NCBI RefSeq assembly: GCF_022539255.1
Contig: NZ_JAKZBV010000001.1
Span: 1,054,001 to 1,118,000 of the forward strand
DNA length: 64,000 nucleotides
Direction: 5' to 3'
DNA from: Sinomonas terrae
GTDB taxonomy: Bacteria; Actinomycetota; Actinomycetes; Actinomycetales; Micrococcaceae
Shown one piece after another: positions 47,352 to 55,577 of the stretch (positions are counted from its first letter, which is position 1; each line of letters starts with the position of its first letter). The translations under genes were made by a program, and so were the position numbers. The notes beneath the pieces were generated by a model. The model saw only the letters and a list, made by a program, of their open reading frames with translations, made no database searches and was not told the origin of the DNA.

Positions 47352-49244
47352 ATGTGTGGAATCGTTGGCTACGTCGGTAGTGTTCGCGAGCGCAGCGATG
47401 CGGGGGACCTGGACGGAGACTATTGCGCCCTTGACGTCGTGATCGAGGGCCTGCGCCGCCTCGAGTATCGGGGCTACGACTCGGCGGGCGTCGCCGTCGT
47501 CGCCGATGGCACTGTCCAGTCTCGGAAGAAGGCCGGCAAGCTCGCCAACCTCATCGCCGAGCTCGAGGAGCACCCGCTGCCCTCGACGCTCACCGGCATC
47601 GGGCACACCCGGTGGGCCACCCACGGCGGCCCCACGGACGCGAACGCCCACCCGCACCTTGCCGATGAGGGGCGCCTCGCCGTCATCCACAACGGCATCA
47701 TCGAAAACTACGCCGAGCTCAAGCAGGAGCTGCTCGCGAAGGGTGTGAAGTTCGAGTCCGAGACGGACACCGAGGTCGCCGCCGCGCTCATCGGAGACTT
47801 CTACCGCGGAGCGGCCGACGGCGACATCACCAAGGCGATGCAGCTCGCCGCCCAGCGCCTCGAGGGAGCGTTCACGCTCCTCGCCGTGCACGCGGAGCAG
47901 CCCGGCGTCGTCGTCGCCGCCCGCCGGAACTCGCCCCTCGTCGTCGGCCTCGGCGACGGGGAGAACTTCCTCGGATCAGACGTCTCGGGCTTCATCGACC
48001 ACACGCGCCGCGCCGTCGAACTCGGCCAGGACCAGATCGTGACGATCACGCCCGACTCGTTCGAGATCACCGACTTCTATGGACGCCCTGCCCAGGGCAA
48101 GGAGTTCGAGGTCTCGTGGGACGCCGCGTCCGCGGAGAAGGGCGGTTTCCCGTCCTTCATGGAAAAGGAGATCCACGACCAGCCGGCCGCGGTGCACGAC
48201 ACCCTCCTTGGCCGCTCCGACACGCGGGGCCGCCTCATCCTCGACGAACTCCGGATCGATCCCGCCGAGCTCAAGCAGGTCAACAAGATCATCGTCCTCG
48301 CGTGCGGCACGGCCGCCTATGCGGGCATGGTCGCCAAGTACGCGATCGAGAACTGGTGCCGAATCCCCACGGAGGTCGAGCTCGCGCACGAGTTCCGCTA
48401 CCGCGACCCGATCGTGGACAAGAACACGCTCGTGGTCTCGATCAGCCAGTCCGGCGAGACCATGGACACGCTCATGGCGGTCCGGTACGCGCGCGAACAG
48501 GGCGCTAAGACTGTGTCGATCTGCAACACGAACGGCTCGACCATTCCGCGCGAGTCGGACGCCGTGCTCTACACGCACGCGGGCCCCGAGATCGCCGTCG
48601 CCTCGACCAAGGCGTTCCTCGCCCAGATCACGGCCGCGTACCTCCTCGGCCTCTATCTCGCACAGCTGCGCGGCAACATCTTCTCCGGCCAGATCAAGGA
48701 TGTCCTCGCCGACCTGAACAAGATCCCCGAGAAGATCCAGCGGGTCCTCGACACGACCGGCCCCCTCCGCGAGCTCGCTCGGAGCATGAAGGACGAGAAG
48801 TCCGTGCTCTTCCTCGGCCGCAACGTCGGTTACCCGGTCGCGCTCGAGGGTGCCCTCAAGCTCAAGGAGATCGCGTACCTGCACGCGGAGGGCTTCGCCG
48901 CCGGCGAGCTCAAGCATGGTCCGATCGCGCTCATCGACGAAGGTCAGCCCGTGTTCGTCGTCGTGCCGTCGCCGCGCGGGCGCGATTCGCTGCACTCGAA
49001 GGTCGTCTCCAATATCCAGGAGGTGCGGGCCCGCGGGGCGCGCACGCTCGTGATCGCGGAGGAAGGCGACGAGGCTGTGCGCGAGTACGCGGAGCACGTC
49101 GTGTACGTGCCGGAGACCCCGCCGCTGCTCATGCCGCTGCTCACGACCGTCCCGCTGCAGATCTTCGCCGCCGAACTCGCGGCAGCGAAGGGCTTCGACG
49201 TGGACCAGCCGCGAAACTTGGCCAAGTCGGTCACCGTCGAGTAA
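47352..49244 (+). CDS. glmS: Glutamine-fructose-6-phosphate aminotransferase (isomerising)
   Basis: A 630-residue GlmS making glucosamine-6-phosphate. The N-terminal Ntn glutaminase starts MCGIVGYVG; Cys2 becomes the nucleophile after Met removal, which fixes the start at 47352 rather than the in-frame ATG at 47343. GIGHTRWATHGGPTD and the C-terminal tandem SIS domains (SQSGETMDTLMAVRYAREQG; AYLHAEGFAAGELKHGPIAL) are intact, and the protein ends KSVTVE. No glmS ribozyme is seen upstream, as expected for actinobacteria. A 31-bp-period repeat array follows the stop. Confidence 0.97.
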   Translation: MCGIVGYVGSVRERSDAGDLDGDYCALDVVIEGLRRLEYRGYDSAGVAVVADGTVQSRKKAGKLANLIAELEEHPLPSTLTGIGHTRWATHGGPTDANAHPHLADEGRLAVIHNGIIENYAELKQELLAKGVKFESETDTEVAAALIGDFYRGAADGDITKAMQLAAQRLEGAFTLLAVHAEQPGVVVAARRNSPLVVGLGDGENFLGSDVSGFIDHTRRAVELGQDQIVTITPDSFEITDFYGRPAQGKEFEVSWDAASAEKGGFPSFMEKEIHDQPAAVHDTLLGRSDTRGRLILDELRIDPAELKQVNKIIVLACGTAAYAGMVAKYAIENWCRIPTEVELAHEFRYRDPIVDKNTLVVSISQSGETMDTLMAVRYAREQGAKTVSICNTNGSTIPRESDAVLYTHAGPEIAVASTKAFLAQITAAYLLGLYLAQLRGNIFSGQIKDVLADLNKIPEKIQRVLDTTGPLRELARSMKDEKSVLFLGRNVGYPVALEGALKLKEIAYLHAEGFAAGELKHGPIALIDEGQPVFVVVPSPRGRDSLHSKVVSNIQEVRARGARTLVIAEEGDEAVREYAEHVVYVPETPPLLMPLLTTVPLQIFAAELAAAKGFDVDQPRNLAKSVTVE

Positions 49245-49259
49245 CCCCCCCACCCCCTT

Positions 49260-49479
49260 CCGTTTCGGGTACGCCAACTCCCCTCCCTACGCGTCTCGGG
49301 TACGGATATCCCGCTGCCTGCGCGTCTCGGGTACGGATATCCCGCTGCCTGCTCGTCTCGGGTACGGAAACTCGCCTCGGCCCTATCCGTCGGGGTGAGT
49401 TGGCGTACCCGAAACGGATTTGGGCGCGAGTTGGCGTACCCGAAACGGTTTTCGGCGTGAGTTGGCGTACCCGAAACGG
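49260..49479. repeat. Array of seven 31-bp units, four direct then three inverted
   Basis: CGTTTCGGGTACG-type cores begin at 49261, 49292, 49323 and 49354; inverted CGTACCCGAAACG cores begin at 49404, 49435 and 49466. Both halves keep an exact 31-bp period. Units 2 and 3 are identical over 30 bp. The 21-bp block at 49260-49280 is the exact reverse complement of those at 49397-49417, 49428-49448 and 49459-49479. It lies between convergent glmS and dinB and could fold into large stems. Confidence 0.85.
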
Positions 49480-49493
49480 ACGCGGGGGCGGGG

Positions 49494-50060
49494 CTAGCGC
49501 GAGGCGAGCAGCCCCTTCACGTAGGCGGCCTGGCCGACGTGCTGAGTCGCGTCGTTGAGGATGCTGACAAGCCGCACGGCCGCGGTGACGGGCGGGTCCC
49601 ACCGTCGGTCCACGACCTTCCCGAGGTCCTCGGCCGAGATTCCGTGAAGAATCTCAACAGCCCGCTTATGAACAGCATCCTGATATTCCCCGAGCAGCTG
49701 CGGTTCGATCTGCGGAAACGCCGCGACCTCCTCCGGACTGTGACCATAGCCCGTGGTGGCCTCGGGGTACGGCGTGCCGATCCGCGCGCGCCAACTGGCC
49801 CAAAGTTGGCCGGGCGGCATGGAAAAGTCGCGTCCGGCAGGCGGCTCCGCCCCGCCCAGCGTGTGGGCGAGCGCCGCGAAATGGTCGTCCGTGATCCGGG
49901 TGAGGTGCCACAGGATCCACCCCACGGAATTCGTCTCAGGCGAAGGCTGCTCAACGAGCCGCGCCGGCGAGAGGCCGAAAACAACACGCTCGACGCTCTC
50001 CCGGACTCGACCGAAGCCGTCCTCGAGGATGCTGATGGCCCAGTTCTGCTCCTCTGTCAT
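49494..50060 (-). CDS. DinB superfamily protein
   Basis: A 188-residue DinB/DUF664-like four-helix protein. The family's three metal-binding histidines map to WILWHLTRITDDHF, HKRAVEIL and TQHVGQAAYVKGL. DinB-like proteins in actinobacteria are often mycothiol- or metal-dependent transferases, but the reaction here is unknown. ATG 50060 has TAGGGT 7 nt upstream on the minus strand. Divergent from acpS. Confidence 0.85.
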   Translation of the reverse strand: MTEEQNWAISILEDGFGRVRESVERVVFGLSPARLVEQPSPETNSVGWILWHLTRITDDHFAALAHTLGGAEPPAGRDFSMPPGQLWASWRARIGTPYPEATTGYGHSPEEVAAFPQIEPQLLGEYQDAVHKRAVEILHGISAEDLGKVVDRRWDPPVTAAVRLVSILNDATQHVGQAAYVKGLLASR

Positions 50061-50073
50061 GGGGCCAACCCTA
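50061..50073 (-). promoter_or_regulatory. -10-like element for leaderless dinB-like gene
   Basis: The minus strand reads TAGGGT (complement at 50068-50073), 7 nt, ATG 50060. Confidence 0.4.
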
Positions 50074-50111
50074 GCCCCGTCCGACCGCCCAAGTGGAGGG
50101 CAGGCTGACGA

Positions 50112-50123
50112 TACAGTAGCCCC
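50112..50123 (+). promoter_or_regulatory. -10-like element for leaderless acpS
   Basis: TACAGT (50112-50117), 6 nt, ATG 50124. Confidence 0.45.
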
Positions 50124-50474
50124 ATGGCTATCATCGGCATCGGCGTTGACGTCGTGGACATCGACCGGTTCGAGCGGCAGCTCGAGCGAACTCCCGGCCT
50201 GAGGGATCGTCTCTTCGTCCCGGCCGAGCGCGAGCTCCACCCACGCTCGCTGGCCGCTCGCTTTGCCGCGAAGGAAGCCGTCGCCAAAGTGCTCGGCGCA
50301 CCGGCGGGCATGAACTGGCAGGACTGCTGGATCGGCCTCGACGCGTCCGGGCCGACAATCCAAATCAAGGGGACTGTCCTCGCCGTCGCGCAGGACCGCG
50401 GCGTCCGCACCTGGCACCTGAGCATGTCGCACGACGGCGGGATCGCCACCGCGATGGTCGTCGCCGAGGGCTGA
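50124..50474 (+). CDS. acpS: Holo-[acyl-carrier-protein] synthase
   Basis: A 116-residue AcpS that moves 4'-phosphopantetheine from CoA to acyl carrier proteins. The N-terminal GIGVDVVDIDRF supplies the Mg-binding Asp (D9), and SLAARFAAKEAVAKVLG supplies the second metal ligand (Glu) and the catalytic Lys region. WHLSMSHDGGIATAMVVAE closes the fold. It is short of 5 bp from nnrD and probably co-transcribed. Confidence 0.95.
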   Translation: MAIIGIGVDVVDIDRFERQLERTPGLRDRLFVPAERELHPRSLAARFAAKEAVAKVLGAPAGMNWQDCWIGLDASGPTIQIKGTVLAVAQDRGVRTWHLSMSHDGGIATAMVVAEG

Positions 50475-50478
50475 GGCA

Positions 50479-51951
50479 GTGCTGAGGGCCTTCACCGGCA
50501 GCCAAGTCCGCGACGCCGAACGCCCGCTCCTCGAGCGAGGCATGGGACGCGACCTCATGGCCCGCGCCGCCCACGGACTGTACCGTTCCCTGGTCGCCGA
50601 GCTGCGCCGCACCCGAGGTGGGCTGTACGGGGCGCGGGTCACCGCCGTCGTCGGCAAGGGCAACAATGGAGGCGACGCCCTCTTTGCACTCGCCGAGCTC
50701 GCTGGCAGGGGAGTGCGGACGACGGCGATCCTCGCCTCCGGTTCGGCCCATACCGAGGGTCTCGCAGCCTTTCTTGCAGCGGGTGGTCGCGTGGAGCGGA
50801 CGCTCGGGCGAGCTGACATCGTCGTCGACGCCGTGCTCGGCACGGGTGCGAGCGGCGACTACCGTGCGCCTTTCCCGCGCCCGGAAGGGATCGTCGTCGC
50901 CTGCGACCTCCCCTCCGGAGTCGACGCAGACTCGGGGACGGCGTCGCCCGAGGTGTGGCGCGCGGACGTGACCGTGACGTTCGGCGCGCTCAAGAGCGGC
51001 CTTCTGGCCGGCCGCGGCCGGGCACTGGCGGGGCGCGTGGAAGTCATCGACATCGGGATCGGCGAGTATCTTCCCCAGCCGGACGTGTACGTCCTCGAGG
51101 CTGAGGATGTCCGGGGCGTCCTTCCGGAGCCGCGTGACGACTGGCAGAAGTACACGCGTGGGGTGCTGGGCGTCATTGCGGGTTCGGACCAGTACCCAGG
51201 AGCAGCCGTCCTCACCACTTCAGCGGCTCTCGCTACCGGCGTGGGGATGGTGCGTCACATTGCGCCCGAGAGCGTACGCCGCGCAGTCCTCGCCGCTCAT
51301 CCTGAGGTTGTCGCATCGGGCTCGCCAGAGGGCCGGGTGCAGGCTTGGGCCGTGGGGCCGGGAATAGGCGACGACGCCGGTCAGCAGAGCGCCTTCGACG
51401 TCGCCTTGGACTCGGGCTTGCCCATCGTGGTGGATGCCTCCGGACTCAACCGCATCCCCGGGCCGCCGTTGGACGGTCGGGCAGTCCTCACACCGCATGC
51501 CGGCGAGCTCGCCCGCGTCCTATCTCGGCTCGGCCTCGACGTGGAACGGCCCGAGGTCGAGGAGCGGCCGATCCGGTGGGCCAGGCTTGCCGCCGAACGG
51601 CTCGGCGCAACAGTGCTGCTCAAAGGGCCCGCGACAGTCTGTGCCGCGCCGGACGGAACAGTCTGTGTCCAGGCTGTGTCACATCCGTACCTCGCGACAG
51701 CCGGTTCCGGTGACACGTTGACGGGAATTGTTGGAGCCCTCCTTGCGACGACCTCTTATGCGCGGCCCGTGCACGTCGCAGCGGCGGCAGCCATGGTCCA
51801 CGGACGGGCTGGCCGGATCGCGGCCGAGGGCGGTCCCTTCGGAGCCGGTGAGCTTTCGGCAGCCGTACGGCAGGCGGTTGCAGCGTTTCAAGGAGGCGTT
51901 CCGGAGGCTCCGCTCGGGGCCGCGGTAGACCTGCCCTTCGCCGGCCGGTAG
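50479..51951 (+). CDS. nnrD: Bifunctional NAD(P)H-hydrate epimerase / ADP-dependent dehydratase
   Basis: A 490-residue two-domain repair enzyme. Residues 1-200 are the YjeF_N epimerase (VVGKGNNGGDALFALAELAGRG; VDAVLGTGASG; ACDLPSGVDADSG). Residues 210-490 are the carbohydrate-kinase-like dehydratase (LTPHAGELARVLSRL, LLKGPATVCAAPDG, TAGSGDTLTGIVGALLA with the catalytic Asp). It repairs NADHX and NADPHX. GTG 50479 is 4 bp after the acpS stop. Confidence 0.95.
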   Translation: MLRAFTGSQVRDAERPLLERGMGRDLMARAAHGLYRSLVAELRRTRGGLYGARVTAVVGKGNNGGDALFALAELAGRGVRTTAILASGSAHTEGLAAFLAAGGRVERTLGRADIVVDAVLGTGASGDYRAPFPRPEGIVVACDLPSGVDADSGTASPEVWRADVTVTFGALKSGLLAGRGRALAGRVEVIDIGIGEYLPQPDVYVLEAEDVRGVLPEPRDDWQKYTRGVLGVIAGSDQYPGAAVLTTSAALATGVGMVRHIAPESVRRAVLAAHPEVVASGSPEGRVQAWAVGPGIGDDAGQQSAFDVALDSGLPIVVDASGLNRIPGPPLDGRAVLTPHAGELARVLSRLGLDVERPEVEERPIRWARLAAERLGATVLLKGPATVCAAPDGTVCVQAVSHPYLATAGSGDTLTGIVGALLATTSYARPVHVAAAAAMVHGRAGRIAAEGGPFGAGELSAAVRQAVAAFQGGVPEAPLGAAVDLPFAGR

Positions 51952-52007
51952 AACTGGGCACGGGCATGCAGGCGCATGCTCGCCAACTCAGGAAGGTCGG
52001 GGGACCA

Positions 52008-52562
52008 ATGAAACAGATGATGGAGAGCGAAGCACCACCGGAAGTGGAGCGCCGCCAAGTGGTGAAGAGTGCGGCGTGGGCTGCGCCCGTCATCGCTGCG
52101 GCGGTCGCCGCGCCGATGGCGGCCGCGTCGCAAGCGTTCTGGGATGTCGGGATCACGGGAAGATGCTCCACGGGCCTGCTGGGGATCCTCGGACAATCGC
52201 GCTTGGACTTCACGATCACGGCAGTTCAGGGGACGGTCCCCGCGGGGACGAGTTTCACGCTCACGTCGAGCTCTCTGCTCGACGTGAGCGCCCTGGCTGC
52301 CAGCCCCAACGGGCTCGTGTCGATTTCACTACTGAGCGGCTCGTCGGTGATCCTCACGCTCACCGCGCCGCTCGCGCAGGGGAGTACGGTGACGATCGAC
52401 CTGCTCGGCCAGTTCGTGACGGTCGGGCTCGTCTACACGTACACGCTCCAGCTCAACGGGACGGACCATCCCTCGAGTCCGACGACTGCGGCCCCGAACT
52501 CGGCCTCGGTCTCGGCGCTCGCCCAGCTCAACTTGGGCGTCAAATCTCTCGTGTGCCTGTGA
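52008..52562 (+). CDS. Exported protein with Tat-like signal, unknown function
   Basis: A 184-residue protein. The N-terminus has EVERRQVVKSAAWAAPVIAAAVAAPMAAAS, a twin-arginine-like motif (RRQVVK) followed by a hydrophobic stretch and an Ala-rich cleavage region. The mature part is Ser/Thr/Leu-rich and beta-strand-like with two cysteines (RCSTG near the start and the terminal SLVCL). No family recognised. ATG 52008 follows GGGGGA; an in-frame ATG at 51966 is upstream of that site. It sits alone between nnrD and the glycan cluster. Confidence 0.65.
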   Translation: MKQMMESEAPPEVERRQVVKSAAWAAPVIAAAVAAPMAAASQAFWDVGITGRCSTGLLGILGQSRLDFTITAVQGTVPAGTSFTLTSSSLLDVSALAASPNGLVSISLLSGSSVILTLTAPLAQGSTVTIDLLGQFVTVGLVYTYTLQLNGTDHPSSPTTAAPNSASVSALAQLNLGVKSLVCL

Positions 52563-52588
52563 CAGCTTCCTAAGCCCGGCCCGGGCAG

Positions 52589-53602
52589 CTATTCTTCGTA
52601 GCCGCCCGGGTTGAGCTGCTGCCAGCGCCAGTGGTCCTCGACCATCTCGCGGAGACCGCGGCGCGCTTTCCAGTTGAGTTCTCGTTCGGCTTTGGCTGTC
52701 TCAGCGAACGACGACGGAACATCCCCTGGGCGGCGCTCGGCGAAGCGGTACGGCACGTCCCGGCCCGCAGCTTCCGAGTAGGCGTCCAAGACCTCAAGGA
52801 CGCTGTACCCGCGCCCGGTGCCGAGGTTCCATACGTGGGCTCCTCTCTTCGAGGCAATCCAATCGAGAGCCGCAACGTGGCCTTCGGCAAGGTCGAGGAC
52901 GTGGATGAAGTCTCTGATCCCGGTGCCGTCGGGGGTTTCGTAGTCGGAACCGAAGACCCGGACGAATGGGAGCTTCCCTATCGCGACCTGCCCGACAAAC
53001 GGGACGAGGTTAGCCGGGAGGCCGCGAGGATCCTCGCCCAGCCGGCCGGAAGGGTGGGCACCGACCGGGTTGAAGTACCGCAGCATCCCGATAGACCAGC
53101 GGTTATCCGCAGCGGCCAGGTCGCCGAGCATCTGTTCGATGACCAGCTTCGTGCGGCCGTAAGGGCTTGTTGCCGAGAGGGGCTCTTCCTCGGACACGGG
53201 TACGGCACGTGGTGCGCCGTAGACGGTGGCCGAGGACGAGAACAGCAGGCGCCTGACTCCGCTCGCTTCCATCGCTTCCAGAAGGTTGAGCGTGCCGCCG
53301 ATGTTGGATGCGAAGTACCGGAGCGGGTTGATGGTCGACTCGCCGACCGACTTCAGCCCAGCGAAATGGACGACGACGTCGGGAGCCGTCGCGACGAGCG
53401 CTTTCCTCGTGGCGGCGGCGTCGGAAAGGTCGGCGATGAGGTACGGGACCGGTGCACCGGCCAGTTCGCCGACCCGTTTGAGGGCTGTGGGAGACGAGTT
53501 CTGGAAGTTGTCCAGCACCGTGACGTCGTGTCCGTCCGTGAGCAGCGCGAGAACGGTGTGGGAACCGATGTAACCGGCACCGCCGGTGACGAGGACGCGC
53601 AT
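52589..53602 (-). CDS. galE: UDP-glucose 4-epimerase
   Basis: A 337-residue short-chain dehydrogenase/reductase epimerase. NAD-binding GGAGYIGSHTVLAL at the N-terminus, VVHFAGLKSVGESTINPL, and the catalytic Ser/Tyr-x3-Lys pair in SSSATVYG and SPYGRTKLVIEQML. NPVGAHPSGRLGEDPRGLPANLVPF is the family's substrate loop. It interconverts UDP-Glc and UDP-Gal, and sometimes their N-acetyl forms. Its start lies 1 bp after the stop of the sugar-phosphate transferase upstream, so the two form an operon. Confidence 0.95.
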   Translation of the reverse strand: MRVLVTGGAGYIGSHTVLALLTDGHDVTVLDNFQNSSPTALKRVGELAGAPVPYLIADLSDAAATRKALVATAPDVVVHFAGLKSVGESTINPLRYFASNIGGTLNLLEAMEASGVRRLLFSSSATVYGAPRAVPVSEEEPLSATSPYGRTKLVIEQMLGDLAAADNRWSIGMLRYFNPVGAHPSGRLGEDPRGLPANLVPFVGQVAIGKLPFVRVFGSDYETPDGTGIRDFIHVLDLAEGHVAALDWIASKRGAHVWNLGTGRGYSVLEVLDAYSEAAGRDVPYRFAERRPGDVPSSFAETAKAERELNWKARRGLREMVEDHWRWQQLNPGGYEE

Positions 53603-53603
53603 T

Positions 53604-55076
53604 TCAGTACGCCCCTGTTTTGGCGGAGACTGCGCCTACCGTTCGAAACAGGATCATAAGGTCCTGAATCATCGACCAGTTCTCCACGTAGTAGAGATCC
53701 AATTTGATGGAGTCGTCCCAGGAAAGGTCGCTTCGACCACTCACCTGCCACAGTCCAGTGATTCCCGGTTTGATTAGTAGCCGACGGTGGGCGAATTTGT
53801 CATAGCGCTCAACCTCTTGGGGGAGTGGGGGCCTCGGGCCGATGAGGCTCATGCTGCCGCCCAACACGTTGAAAAGCTGTGGGAGTTCATCGAGGGAATG
53901 GCGGCGGATAAATCGTCCGAATCGCGTCACCCGCGGGTCTTCTCGGAGTTTGAAGAGAGGGCCGCTTCCTTCGTTCCGTCCGTGGAGCTTCGTCAGCTGC
54001 TTTTCCGCGTCCTCGATCATTGAGCGGAATTTGAGCATTCGGAATGGTTCACCTGCGCGACCGATCCTGGTCTGCCGGAAGATGACCGGCCCGGGGCTGT
54101 CGAGCTTCACCCAGAGTGCGATCACGAGCATGGGGAGGGCGAGCGCGACGAGGAGGACCAGCGTGGCGACGAGGTCGAAGCCTCGCTTGGCCAGACCCTT
54201 CGGGCCGTCGAGCCGCGGGGTCGTCACGTGGATGAGCGGGAGGCCGGCGACTGGCTGGGTGTGGATGCGTGGCCCCGCAATGTCTGTGAGGGCCGGCGCC
54301 ACCACCATGCCTACCTCGCGAGTTGCGAGGGCCCAGCCGAGCTGCCGGAGCGCAGAGGGGTCGAGGCTCGCGCCACCTGAGATGACCACCGCGTCGGCAG
54401 CCGAGGCGTGCACAGCGGCAAGAACTCCGTCCAGGTCTGGACTCCGGCGCGCCACCGGCACGTTAAGGCCGCCCGACAGCCTGCCTAGGTCCTCCAGCTC
54501 AGTATCCGGGTCGGTTACGTAGGCCGCTACCGGCCGATATCCGGCTTCCGGGTGACGGCTGAGCTGCAGGTTCAGGTGTTGCACGCTTTGCGACGCACCG
54601 ACAAGCAGCACGGTGCGGATAGCACGGCCCAGCTGGCGCTCGCGGATCAGCCTGCGCCGAAGCAGTCTGCGGCCGACGAGCAGGCAGGCAAGGCCGAGGG
54701 GGAGCGCGACGGCGACATAGCCGCGCGCGGTCTCGAGCTGGAAGACATAGGAGAGGACCGCGATCCCGCCGAAGAGCCATAGCGACGCTGAGGTGACCCG
54801 TTTGTACTCCTCGGGGCCGTACCCAAGGACCCGGACGTCCCGCGACCCGGAGAGCCCAAGAGCTGCCCACCACGAAAGGCCGAGCACCACGCTCACGAGC
54901 GCGTACGGAATCGGGCCCTCGCCGAGATCGGCCGACGACCCTCCTAGCCCGAAGCGGAGCAGTTGGGCGCCGGCCATAGCCACCGTGACAGCCGCGAGGT
55001 CGGCAAGCATGATCCTCGCAGCATGGTCGGTGGGCAGCCTCGCCGACGTGCCGGTTGCCCCCGAGCGAGAAGGCAT
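53604..55076 (-). CDS. Polyprenyl-phosphate sugar-1-phosphate transferase (WcaJ/CpsE type)
   Basis: A 490-residue priming enzyme. Four membrane helices in the first 170 residues, a CoA-binding-like Rossmann domain (VLLVGASQSVQHLNLQL), and a C-terminal bacterial sugar transferase domain: KRGFDLVATLVLLVALALPM, IFRQTRIGRAGEPFRMLKFRSM, FIRRHSLDELPQLFNVLGG, SLIGPRPPLPQEVERY, LKPGITGLWQVSGRS-like (IKPGITGLWQVSGR). It starts lipid-linked glycan synthesis by adding a sugar phosphate to undecaprenyl phosphate. The start is uncertain; the frame continues upstream to 55382, but ATG 55076 gives the usual family length. Confidence 0.88.
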   Translation of the reverse strand: MPSRSGATGTSARLPTDHAARIMLADLAAVTVAMAGAQLLRFGLGGSSADLGEGPIPYALVSVVLGLSWWAALGLSGSRDVRVLGYGPEEYKRVTSASLWLFGGIAVLSYVFQLETARGYVAVALPLGLACLLVGRRLLRRRLIRERQLGRAIRTVLLVGASQSVQHLNLQLSRHPEAGYRPVAAYVTDPDTELEDLGRLSGGLNVPVARRSPDLDGVLAAVHASAADAVVISGGASLDPSALRQLGWALATREVGMVVAPALTDIAGPRIHTQPVAGLPLIHVTTPRLDGPKGLAKRGFDLVATLVLLVALALPMLVIALWVKLDSPGPVIFRQTRIGRAGEPFRMLKFRSMIEDAEKQLTKLHGRNEGSGPLFKLREDPRVTRFGRFIRRHSLDELPQLFNVLGGSMSLIGPRPPLPQEVERYDKFAHRRLLIKPGITGLWQVSGRSDLSWDDSIKLDLYYVENWSMIQDLMILFRTVGAVSAKTGAY

Positions 55077-55577
55077 CCGCGTCACAATTGTGCCTGAATT
55101 CGAGGAGAGATTGTCCGTCAGCTTCCGAGACTCCGTCACATTCGCGAAAGACGTAAGGGGCCATTTGTTCCTAACCCTCTCACCACCGGTCACATTCGTG
55201 ACATTGTCTTTGTCGCTATTGTCCTGGCCATCAGCTAAGAGGCCAAGCTTTGCAGCACTTTCGCTCATCCCTGTCCCCATGAATGCAGCCGATACCTGTG
55301 TTTGAGCCGCCAGTCGCGGCGCCGTCGAGAGCATAACCGAGGCTAGAAGCGCGTGATCAAGTCGTCGGATGCGAGACCCCATCAAACTGGGTCGGGAGTT
55401 GCTGTTTCTAGCCTGAAGGATTCGATGGAGGCGATGGGAATTCGCGACGCTTTGGGAGCACGGCTACGCTGTGCCGAGCACATTCATTTATGGGGGATAT
55501 ATGCGTTCATCCTTGATCCCGTCCGCTCTGACGAGGACCGGTAGACCTCGGGCGGTCGCGCCGGCGGCGGAGGGGCC
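55077..55577. other. Intergenic region between the divergent glycan genes
   Basis: No confident gene. On the minus strand the sugar transferase frame stays open to 55382 with Ser/Thr/Asn-rich, family-unlike sequence, so the transferase start could be further upstream. I see no clear promoter hexamers. A CACAAT hexamer lies 10 nt before ATG 55076 on the minus strand, longer than the usual leaderless spacing here. Confidence 0.4.

Noticed and set aside
49260..49479. Possible CRISPR array
   Set aside because: The whole 31-bp unit repeats with no unique spacers, half the units are inverted, and no cas genes are near.
53604..55382. Extending the sugar transferase to a start at 55382
   Set aside because: The extra 100 residues are Ser/Thr/Asn-rich and unlike the family; the family length fits ATG 55076. 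It stays possible.
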